From: Armatimonadota bacterium
GTDB lineage: Bacteria > Armatimonadota > UBA10988
Reading direction: 5' to 3'
Length of the DNA stretch: 7,038 bases
Assembly (NCBI GenBank): GCA_016183835.1
Contig: JACPDV010000437.1
Location: forward strand, 1-7,038
Shown here in pieces: positions 1 to 5,048 of the stretch (position 1 is its first letter; each line of letters opens with the position of its first letter). A program made the translations under genes and the position numbers. The notes below the pieces were generated by a model. It saw only the letters and a list, made by a program, of their open reading frames with translations, was not told the DNA's origin and made no database searches.

Positions 1-258
1 CTCGTCGAAGTTGCGCGGGAACTTGACCTCGACGCGCGGCTGCGACGGACGCAGCTCGACCACGCCCTCCTGCCCTCGGAGCCCCCAGCCGCGCTTGGGC
101 GGCGGCGCCGGGCGGCCGGGCGGCTCCTCGTCGGCCGGGATGCGGCGCGGCCGCTCGTCGGGCGGCGCGGGCGCCGGCTCGAGCGCCAGCGTGCCGTCGG
201 TTGACGCGTTCTCCGGACCCCACAGGAACTCCGAGACCCAGGACCAGGTGCGGCCCAT
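1..258 (-). CDS. sepF: SepF-like cell division protein, N-terminal part, cut by the left edge
   Basis: Only the first 86 codons are in the window; the frame is open to base 1, so the C-terminus lies outside. SepF anchors FtsZ filaments to the membrane in many Gram-positive, cyanobacterial and related bacteria, binding lipid through an N-terminal amphipathic helix and FtsZ through a C-terminal globular domain. The visible part fits. It has a short N-terminal segment with aromatic residues (MGRTWSWVSEFLWG), then an Ala/Pro/Glu/Arg-rich linker at about residues 20-65, then VVELRP and VEVKFPRNFDE at about 66-86, which resembles the first strand and helix start of the SepF core (the 'PRSFEDAQ' region). 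The ATG at 258 has an AGGAGG site 8 nt upstream. The gene lies 27 bp downstream of yggS on the same strand, the usual ylmE-ylmF order, which strengthens the call. The core domain is not visible, so the assignment relies on the start of the domain plus context. Confidence 0.72.
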   Translation of the reverse strand, partial: MGRTWSWVSEFLWGPENASTDGTLALEPAPAPPDERPRRIPADEEPPGRPAPPPKRGWGLRGQEGVVELRPSQPRVEVKFPRNFDE

Positions 259-266
259 GCGCTGTG

Positions 267-272
267 CCTCCT
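267..272 (-). promoter_or_regulatory. Ribosome binding site of the sepF-like gene
   Basis: A perfect AGGAGG reads on the minus strand with 8 nt between it and the ATG at 258. It fixes the start of the truncated gene and lies in the 27-bp gap after the yggS stop. No room for a separate promoter is apparent, so co-translation from a yggS-sepF transcript is likely. Confidence 0.8.
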
Positions 273-285
273 TGCCAGGCCGAGG

Positions 286-966
286 TCACGATCGCGGGCC
301 GAACAGCGCCGTGCCGATCCGCACGTGCGTGGCGCCTTCGGCCACCGCCGCCTCGAAGTCCTGGCTCATGCCCATCGACACCACCCGCAGCGGCAGCCCC
401 GAGCTGCGTCGCAGGCACTCGGCCAGCTCCCGCAGCTCGGAGAACCAGCGCCGGGCCGTTTCCGGAGCCGCCGGCGGGGGCATCGTCATCACTCCGAGAC
501 AGCGCAGACTCGGCATTTGTTGCAGCACGTTGAGCAATTCGTGAGCGCCGGCGGGCTCCACGCCCGACTTGCTCGCCTCGCCGCCGAGATGGATCTCCAT
601 CAGCACGTCGATGATCCGGCCGCTCCCCGCCAGCCGCCGTTCCAGCGCCTCGGCGAGGCGCGCGCTGTCGATGGTGTCCGCCGTGTCGAACGCCGCCGCC
701 GCCGCGCCGGCTTTGTTGCGCTGCAGGTGGCCGATCATCCGCCACGTCGCCGCGCCGGCCACCCGCGCCCGTTTGTCCTCCGCCTCCTGGACGTAGTTCT
801 CCCCGATGTCGGTCACGCCGGCGGCGATGGCCGAGTCCACCTCCGCGGCCGAACGGGTCTTGGCGGCGGCCACCAGGGTGACCTCGCCTGCGGCGCGCCC
901 GGCGCTCTCGGCGGCCCGGGCGATGCGGTCGCGGATCTCGGCCACGCGGGCGGCGATGTCGTCCAT
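286..966 (-). CDS. yggS: YggS/YlmE family pyridoxal phosphate homeostasis protein (PLPBP)
   Basis: This 226-aa protein has the usual length for the YggS/PROSC family, cytosolic PLP-binding proteins with an alanine-racemase-like TIM barrel. They buffer free PLP and influence amino-acid and keto-acid pools, with no established catalytic reaction. Family motifs appear in order. They are the PLP-Schiff-base lysine in VAAAKTRS (K36), GENYVQE (55-61), IGHLQRNK (78-85), SKSGV (132-136), the GVMTMPP strand (158-164), SMGMSQDFEAAV (197-208, phosphate-binding region) and THVRIGTALFG near the end (213-223). The ATG at 966 is preceded by GAGGAG at 7 nt. A longer in-frame reading from 1095 would overlap the upstream gene and adds only low-complexity sequence, so it is rejected. 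It sits directly upstream of the sepF-like gene, matching the ylmE-ylmF pair of the cell-division region in other bacteria. No key residue is missing. Confidence 0.95.
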   Translation of the reverse strand: MDDIAARVAEIRDRIARAAESAGRAAGEVTLVAAAKTRSAAEVDSAIAAGVTDIGENYVQEAEDKRARVAGAATWRMIGHLQRNKAGAAAAAFDTADTIDSARLAEALERRLAGSGRIIDVLMEIHLGGEASKSGVEPAGAHELLNVLQQMPSLRCLGVMTMPPPAAPETARRWFSELRELAECLRRSSGLPLRVVSMGMSQDFEAAVAEGATHVRIGTALFGPRS

Positions 967-986
967 GGCGGTGCTCCTCGGCCGAT

Positions 987-1015
987 GGGATACCACGCCC
1001 GCGGCGGCCGGACAA
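987..1015 (-). promoter_or_regulatory. Possible extended -10 promoter for yggS-sepF
   Basis: Reading the minus strand, TTGTCC (1015-1010, 4 of 6 to the -35 consensus) is followed by a 17-nt spacer and then TATCCC (992-987), preceded by an extended -10 TG at 995-994. Transcription would start near 980, just upstream of the GAGGAG site of yggS, giving a short leader of roughly 14 nt. The word GTGGTATCC is identical to the one before the large membrane-protein gene at 2402-2410. The last base of the -10 is not the usual T, so this is only moderately supported. Confidence 0.4.
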
Positions 1016-1031
1016 GGTGGCCGTGATGGGC

Positions 1032-1703
1032 CTACGGCGCGGCGCGCCAGTCGCTCTGCCCGTCGCGGACGGCCTCGGCGCTGACCCTGGACCACTTCAC
1101 GTGGCCGTCGCAGAAGCAGAACACGGCGCCGTCCTGGTGCCGGTCGGCGTACTTGTCCACCTGGGCGTTCTGGTAGCCGTCGTTGGTGGTGTGCTCCGGG
1201 CCGGCGTCTTCTTCGCAGAGCAGGAGCGTGGCGGAGGGGAAGCGCATGCGGGTGAGCCGGGTCCCGGCGTGGAAGTTCGCCCCGCCGAGGCCGGCCACCG
1301 GGTTACAGACGTCCGAGTTGAGCGCGTAGCTGTCGCCCTGCTCGACGGTGTCCTCGGGGCAGTTGAAGATCTGCGCGTTCTTGACGTAGGGGTAGAGCGA
1401 GCCGCGCGACGGGTCGAAGTCGCCCGGCTGCTGTGTGCCGAACGACTGGTAGAACATCCATCCGCCGATCCGGCCGGTGCCGGCCGGCGCGTCCCAGACG
1501 CCCGGCAGCTTCTGGTCGTAGTCCTCGGCGTAGGTCAGGCAGGCCAGCGCGAGCTGCTTCAGGTTGCTGGTGCAGGCGGCCTTCTCGGCGGTCGCCCGGG
1601 CCTTGGCGAAGACCGGGAAAAGGATCCCCGCCAGCAGCGCGATGATCGCGATCACCACCAACAGCTCGATCAGCGTGAACCCCCAGCGTAACCGCCTCGG
1701 CAT
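1032..1703 (-). CDS. H-X9-DG type pseudopilin-like protein (type IV prepilin N-terminus, DUF1559-like)
   Basis: This 223-aa protein begins with a short basic leader (MPRRLRWG), a prepilin peptidase site G8|F9 followed by FTLIE with the conserved Glu at mature position 5 (E13), and one hydrophobic helix to about residue 32. It should be processed by a PilD-type peptidase and held in, or assembled at, the inner membrane. The following FPVFAKAR and SNLKQLALA words are typical of the many pseudopilins of Armatimonadota and Planctomycetota. The tail carries H189, nine residues, then DG (199-200), continuing HVKW: the H-X9-DG signature of DUF1559-like proteins. Seven cysteines occur after the helix, two in the motif itself (FCFCDG), so disulfides are possible. 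The ATG at 1703 is chosen because GGGAG lies 7 nt upstream; the GTG at 1709 would sit only 1 nt from that site. Substrate or partner is unknown. No type IV pilus or type II secretion machinery gene is in the window. Confidence 0.9.
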   Translation of the reverse strand: MPRRLRWGFTLIELLVVIAIIALLAGILFPVFAKARATAEKAACTSNLKQLALACLTYAEDYDQKLPGVWDAPAGTGRIGGWMFYQSFGTQQPGDFDPSRGSLYPYVKNAQIFNCPEDTVEQGDSYALNSDVCNPVAGLGGANFHAGTRLTRMRFPSATLLLCEEDAGPEHTTNDGYQNAQVDKYADRHQDGAVFCFCDGHVKWSRVSAEAVRDGQSDWRAAP

Positions 1704-1710
1704 GGCCACA

Positions 1711-1715
1711 CTCCC
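1711..1715 (-). promoter_or_regulatory. Ribosome binding site deciding the pseudopilin start
   Basis: GGGAG (within GGGGTGGGAG) lies 7 nt upstream of the ATG at 1703. It decides between that ATG and the in-frame GTG two codons earlier. Confidence 0.6.
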
Positions 1716-1770
1716 ACCCCGTCACCCGCATTGTTCCCACCGCCCGGCGCGCCAAACGGGCCGCCGCGGA

Positions 1771-1799
1771 TTGACGGCAAGCGGGCGCGGGCTCACCCT
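1771..1799 (+). promoter_or_regulatory. Possible promoter giving a leaderless DUF1802 transcript
   Basis: TTGACG (1771-1776, 5 of 6 to the -35 consensus) is followed by a 17-nt spacer and CACCCT (1794-1799), which keeps only the A at position 2 and T at position 6 of a -10 box. A start 7 nt after the -10 would fall on the A of the ATG at 1806. That fits the absence of any Shine-Dalgarno sequence there. The -10 is weak, so this is a hypothesis from geometry. Confidence 0.3.
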
Positions 1800-1805
1800 G
1801 CACGC

Positions 1806-2384
1806 ATGAGCGAGACGACCTGTACGCGGGCGCTGAAAGAGTGGGCGGTGGTCACCGACGCGCTGGCGAGCGGCGACCAGGTGATCCTGCTGCGCAAGGG
1901 CGGCATCGCCGACGTGGGCGGCGAGTTCCGGCTGGAGAGCGAGCGGTTCGCGCTGTGGCCCACCTACCTGCACCAGGACACGGACTGGCTGCGGCCGGAC
2001 GAAACGCATCGGCTGGCGAGGACGCTCGCGGCGCGGGGCGCCGAGGACGTGGTGCGGCTGGCCTGGTTCGCGCAGGTGGACAGCGTCCTCGTGGTGCCGT
2101 CGCGCGCGAGCCTGGACGACCTGGCGGACGAGCATGTCTGGTCGGCGGCGTACCTCGACCAGCGCTGGCAGTACCGGCCGGAGCTGCCGCTGTACCTGCT
2201 GCTCCTGCGGGTGTCCGAGCTCGCCGGTCCGGTGACGCTGCACGAGACCGAGGCGCAGCGCGGGTGCCGGTCGTGGGTGGACTTCGAGCCGCCGGTGAGC
2301 CTGGCCGGGATGCGGGCCGTGCTTAGCGACGACACGTTTCGGCTGCGGGCCGAGGGAGTCCGGGAGCAGCTTCTGCCCGAGTAG
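1806..2384 (+). CDS. DUF1802 family protein
   Basis: This 192-aa soluble protein has no signal peptide or membrane segment. The N-terminal stretch ALKEWAVVTDAL (9-20) followed by QVILLRKGGI (25-34), FRLESERFALWPTYLHQ (about 41-57) and a later SWVDF-EPP segment (156-163) is the recognisable pattern of DUF1802 proteins, found in cyanobacteria, Firmicutes and other bacteria. No biochemical function is established for the family. Length is typical and the gene looks intact. The ATG at 1806 starts the family-like sequence. An upstream in-frame TTG at 1731 adds only Pro/Arg-rich residues without homologous character and is rejected. No Shine-Dalgarno sequence precedes the ATG, so initiation may be leaderless. 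It is divergent from the pseudopilin gene and followed 60 bp later by the large membrane-protein gene, which appears to have its own promoter. Confidence 0.85.
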   Translation: MSETTCTRALKEWAVVTDALASGDQVILLRKGGIADVGGEFRLESERFALWPTYLHQDTDWLRPDETHRLARTLAARGAEDVVRLAWFAQVDSVLVVPSRASLDDLADEHVWSAAYLDQRWQYRPELPLYLLLLRVSELAGPVTLHETEAQRGCRSWVDFEPPVSLAGMRAVLSDDTFRLRAEGVREQLLPE

Positions 2385-2411
2385 ACCCCGCCGCCCTGCG
2401 TGTGGTATCCT
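2382..2411 (+). promoter_or_regulatory. Extended -10 promoter for the DUF6784/DUF6785-type membrane protein gene
   Basis: TAGACC (2382-2387, 4 of 6 to the -35 consensus, overlapping the DUF1802 stop codon) is followed by an 18-nt spacer and TATCCT (2406-2411), with an extended -10 TG at 2403-2404. The predicted start near 2418 leaves a leader of roughly 27 nt that contains AAAGGG (2431-2436), 8 nt from the ATG at 2445. This location argues against the in-frame GTG at 2400 as the start, since it would lie inside the promoter. Confidence 0.5.
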
Positions 2412-2444
2412 CTGCGGCACATCCACCCGCAAAGGGCCTTCGGC

Positions 2445-4415
2445 ATGGCTTTGGACCCCGTGGCGCCGACCGACACCCCACCGCCCCGGCGCTCCGCCAT
2501 CACCTTCCGCGCCATCCTCATCGGCCTCCTGCTCATGCCGCCCAATGTCTACTGGTGCCTGCAGGTCGAGGGCATCTGGCACTCCGGCCATCCGTCCGCC
2601 CTCAGCCTCTTCTGGAACGTCGTCTTCACGATCCTGATCTTGCTCGCCATCAACCTCCGCATCAAGCGCTACGCCCCGCGCTGGGCTCTCACCCAGGGCG
2701 AGTTCATCGTCATCTACATCATCCTCTACATGGCCACCGCCCTGGCCGGGCACGACTCGCTGCAGCTCCAGCTCCCCTCCCTGGCCATGCCCTGGTACTT
2801 CGCCACCGACTCCAACCACTACAGCACCCTCCTCCAGCCGTTCCTGCCGAAGTGGCTCACCGTCAGCCAGGAGAGCGTGATCAAGCCCTTCTTCGAGGGC
2901 CACTCCTCGCTCTTCGCCGAGGGGCACTGGAAGGTCTGGGTGATCCCCGTCTTCTGGTGGACCCTCTTCGTCGCCGCGCTCGGGCTGGTGCTGATCTGCA
3001 CCAGCGTCTTCCTCCGCCGGCAGTGGACGGAGCATGAGAAGCTCTCCTACCCCATCATCCAGCTCCCGCTGGCGATGACCGAGGGCGGCGGGCAGGTGGC
3101 GTTCTTCGCCAACAAGTGGTTCTGGGCCGGGTTCCTGGCGGTGGCCGCGCTCGATCTGCTCAACGGCCTTCACACCTTCGTCCCCGCGCTGCCGTTCATC
3201 CGCGTGCGGCACGACCAGCACGTGTGGAGCAACGCGTTCCACACCTTCCCCTGGAACCGCATGGGCACCCTGGTGGTGCCGTTCTGCCCCTTCCTGGTGG
3301 CCCTCGGCTTCTTCCTCCCGCTCGACCTCTCGTTCTCGATCTGGTTCTTCTTTCTGTTCTCGAAGCTGCAAAACGTGATCGCCGCCGTGGTGCCGCTGCC
3401 CGACGCGCCGGAGCTGCCGTATCCGGTCGAGCAGACCGCCGGGGCGCTCCTGGTGCTCTGCCTCTACGTGCTGTGGATGGCCCGCGGCCACCTGCGCGGC
3501 GTGTGGCACACCATCGCCGGCTTCCGCGAGCGCCTCGACGATCGCGACGAGCCCGTGAGCTATCGCACCGCCGCGCTGGGCCTGGCGCTCGGGCTGGGGT
3601 TCCTCTACTGGTTCTCGCGCCAGGCCGGCATGACGCCAGGGGTGATCATCGCCTTCTTCGCCATCTACGGCGTGATCGCCATCATGGTCAGCCGCATCCG
3701 GGCCGAGTTGGGGCCGCCGGCGCATGAGATGGTGGGGGTCAACTCGTTCCGTATGCTGATCACCTTCCAGGGCGCCAAGCAGCTCGGGCCGCACAACCTG
3801 ATCATGAACCCGCTCTACTACTGGTTCACTGGCCGCGGCTACCGGACCCAGATCATGCCGCCCATGATGGAGGGGTTCAAGATGGCCGAGCGCGCCGGCA
3901 TCAGCGCCCGCGGGCTGGGCTGGATCATGCTCCTCGGGCTCTACGCCGGCGGCATCGCAGTCTACGTCATCGGCATCCAGCTCAGCTACGTGAACGACAA
4001 AGCGTTCAACGGCATGACCGCGCACAACCACGGCCAGATCCAGCAGACGGCGGCCTGGATCGAGGGCATCAATCGCATCGATCAGGTCACCAACTGGCCG
4101 CGCATCATCGCCCTCCTGGCGGCCATGGCGTTCACCGCCTTCATGATGTTCATGCGGCTGCACAGCCTCAAGTGGCCGTTCCACCCGGCGGGCTACGCCC
4201 TCTCCATGACCTTCGGGGTGGACTACTACTGGATGTGCATGCTGATCGCCTGGGGCCTCAAGAGCCTGGTGCTGCGCTACGGCGGCTACGCGCTGTACCG
4301 CAAGGTGCTGCCGCTGTGCTACGGCGTGCTGCTCGGCGAGTACGTGGTGGGGGCGTTTTGGAGCGTCTACTCGCTCTTCATCCACCAGCCGATCTACGAC
4401 TTCAGTCCCGGGTAG
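2445..4415 (+). CDS. Polytopic membrane protein of the DUF6785/DUF6784 type, function unknown
   Basis: This 656-aa integral membrane protein has roughly 12-14 hydrophobic segments, for example near residues 20-40, 54-73, 86-102, 164-188, 223-241, 273-293, 376-391, 397-414, 491-513, 553-570, 591-608 and 622-647. The N-terminal pattern (AITFRAILIGLLL, then SALSLFWNVVF, then the ALTQGEFIVIYIILYMATALAGHDSL region split over residues 81-106) matches my memory of the DUF6785 family. The C-terminal pattern (HPAGYALS, GLKSLVLRYGGYALYRK, GEYVVGAFWSVYS) matches the associated DUF6784. These proteins are common in Armatimonadota and Planctomycetota. The architecture, with a conserved cytosolic-looking RIRAELGPPAHE motif at about 417-428, suggests a transporter, and a distant relation to OPT-type transporters is possible but unproven. 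Substrate is unknown. The ATG at 2445 is preferred over GTG 2400 because a promoter occupies 2382-2411 and AAAGGG sits 8 nt upstream. Its last 14 bp overlap the convergent YcxB-like gene. Confidence 0.8.
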   Translation: MALDPVAPTDTPPPRRSAITFRAILIGLLLMPPNVYWCLQVEGIWHSGHPSALSLFWNVVFTILILLAINLRIKRYAPRWALTQGEFIVIYIILYMATALAGHDSLQLQLPSLAMPWYFATDSNHYSTLLQPFLPKWLTVSQESVIKPFFEGHSSLFAEGHWKVWVIPVFWWTLFVAALGLVLICTSVFLRRQWTEHEKLSYPIIQLPLAMTEGGGQVAFFANKWFWAGFLAVAALDLLNGLHTFVPALPFIRVRHDQHVWSNAFHTFPWNRMGTLVVPFCPFLVALGFFLPLDLSFSIWFFFLFSKLQNVIAAVVPLPDAPELPYPVEQTAGALLVLCLYVLWMARGHLRGVWHTIAGFRERLDDRDEPVSYRTAALGLALGLGFLYWFSRQAGMTPGVIIAFFAIYGVIAIMVSRIRAELGPPAHEMVGVNSFRMLITFQGAKQLGPHNLIMNPLYYWFTGRGYRTQIMPPMMEGFKMAERAGISARGLGWIMLLGLYAGGIAVYVIGIQLSYVNDKAFNGMTAHNHGQIQQTAAWIEGINRIDQVTNWPRIIALLAAMAFTAFMMFMRLHSLKWPFHPAGYALSMTFGVDYYWMCMLIAWGLKSLVLRYGGYALYRKVLPLCYGVLLGEYVVGAFWSVYSLFIHQPIYDFSPG

Positions 4416-4980
4416 CGCGGCCCCGCGGGACCCACGAGCAGGGCACGTGGTGGGTCAGCAGCTCCTCGAAGCGCTGCAGCTCCTCCTCGCTCTGGAATGC
4501 CCGTTTGGGGATGATGTGGAACTGCATCCGCTGGCTGAAGAGCAGGAACACCCGGTCGTCCTGCCAGGCCGCGCGAAACACGGGCCACTTCACTTGGGAC
4601 GCCCACAGAGCCGAGTCGACCGAGAGGCCGATCTCGTCGGCCTCCAGGTGCTGCGCGGCCTGGAGGAGCGGCTCGGCCCGGAAGTAGCGCCGCGGGTGGG
4701 AATGCGTGCTGGCGTGCCAGAAGAACAGGTTGAACAGCCCCAGCGCCGCCGCCGTCGTGACGGCCATGCCGATCTGCCCGGAGAGGGCGAAGAGCAGGGC
4801 GAAGCCCACCGACATCAGGCCGAAGACCGCGGCATAGCCCTTGTGGCGGTAGTACAGCCTGAACGCTGCCGCGACGTCGCCCTCGGTCAGGGTGAAATCG
4901 AGCTCAACCGTGGCGGGCGGCTGCTCCTGGCGCATCCCGACCACCGGCTCCTGCCGCTCCGCGCTCGACAGCTCGTCCAC
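4402..4980 (-). CDS. YcxB-like two-helix membrane protein
   Basis: About 192 aa if started at GTG 4980. After a polar N-terminus comes VELDFTLTEGDVAAAFRLYYR (about 25-45), then two adjacent membrane helices (about 49-67 and 70-89). A cytosolic C-terminal domain of about 90 residues follows, ending WPVFRAAWQDDRVFLLFS then FHIIPKRAF and a short acidic helix (132-177). This order, with the W-x-x-V/F-x-x-x-x-x-D-D-x-x-F-L-L-F pattern and I-P-K-R-A-F, is the YcxB family (YcxB-like C-terminal domain); its function is unknown. The start is uncertain. GTG 4980 has GGAGG 10 nt upstream, TTG 5019 has GAGGAG at 11 nt, and ATG 4935 has AGGAG at 12 nt. Codons between 4936 and 5019 keep strong G/C third positions, while those further upstream do not, so the start lies at or after 5019. 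It follows the DUF4349 gene on the same strand by 68 bp and ends inside the convergent gene. Confidence 0.8.
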   Translation of the reverse strand: MDELSSAERQEPVVGMRQEQPPATVELDFTLTEGDVAAAFRLYYRHKGYAAVFGLMSVGFALLFALSGQIGMAVTTAAALGLFNLFFWHASTHSHPRRYFRAEPLLQAAQHLEADEIGLSVDSALWASQVKWPVFRAAWQDDRVFLLFSQRMQFHIIPKRAFQSEEELQRFEELLTHHVPCSWVPRGRATRD

Positions 4981-4990
4981 CTCGGATCCG

Positions 4991-4995
4991 CCTCC
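4991..4995 (-). promoter_or_regulatory. Candidate ribosome binding site for the YcxB-like gene
   Basis: GGAGG on the minus strand lies 10 nt before GTG 4980. It is the best core match among three competing starts; a second site, GAGGAG at 5036-5031, would serve TTG 5019 at 11 nt. Neither spacing is ideal, so the start call stays open. Confidence 0.4.
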
Positions 4996-5048
4996 GCCGC
5001 GGAGCCCGTGGTTCGCCAACGGTGGCGGCTCTCCTCGTGAGCTGGCTC

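Larger units (their letters stand above)
1704..1805. other. Divergent intergenic region between the pseudopilin and DUF1802 genes
   Basis: This 102-bp spacer must hold the start signals of both divergent genes. On the minus side I see the pseudopilin RBS but no promoter I would defend; AACAAT at 1735-1730 lacks a matching -35. On the plus side there is a TTGACG-containing candidate, listed separately. No inverted repeat that looks like an operator was found. Confidence 0.5.

Noticed and set aside
325..1026. Plus-strand open frames across the yggS region (233 codons and shorter)
   Set aside because: They are antisense to the convincing YggS protein, with Arg/His/Ala-rich low-complexity translations and no motif.
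1017..1691. 224-codon plus-strand open frame opposite the pseudopilin gene
   Set aside because: The opposite strand encodes a textbook prepilin signal and H-X9-DG tail. This frame is Val/Gly/Arg-rich shadow sequence.
1730..1758. AACAAT as a -10 box for the pseudopilin gene on the minus strand
   Set aside because: No -35-like hexamer lies at 15-18 nt; the closest candidates match only one or two positions.
2400..2444. GTG 2400 as the start of the large membrane protein
   Set aside because: The GTG lies within a candidate promoter whose transcript would begin near 2418, and no ribosome binding site precedes it. ATG 2445 has AAAGGG at 8 nt.
1722..4385. An 887-codon open frame on the minus strand antisense to the DUF1802 and membrane-protein genes
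   Set aside because: It is rich in His, Glu, Arg, Pro and Gly with no domain pattern, spans two sense genes plus their intergenic region, and is the complement of hydrophobic codons (CTC read as GAG and so on). Strong G/C third positions suppress stop codons in this frame. The sense strand carries clear families.
4406..4430. GC-rich inverted repeat TCCCG...CGGGA with an inner CGCG/CGCG near the convergent stops, as a bidirectional terminator
   Set aside because: Stems are only 4-5 bp, the alternative pairings compete, and no T run follows on either strand.
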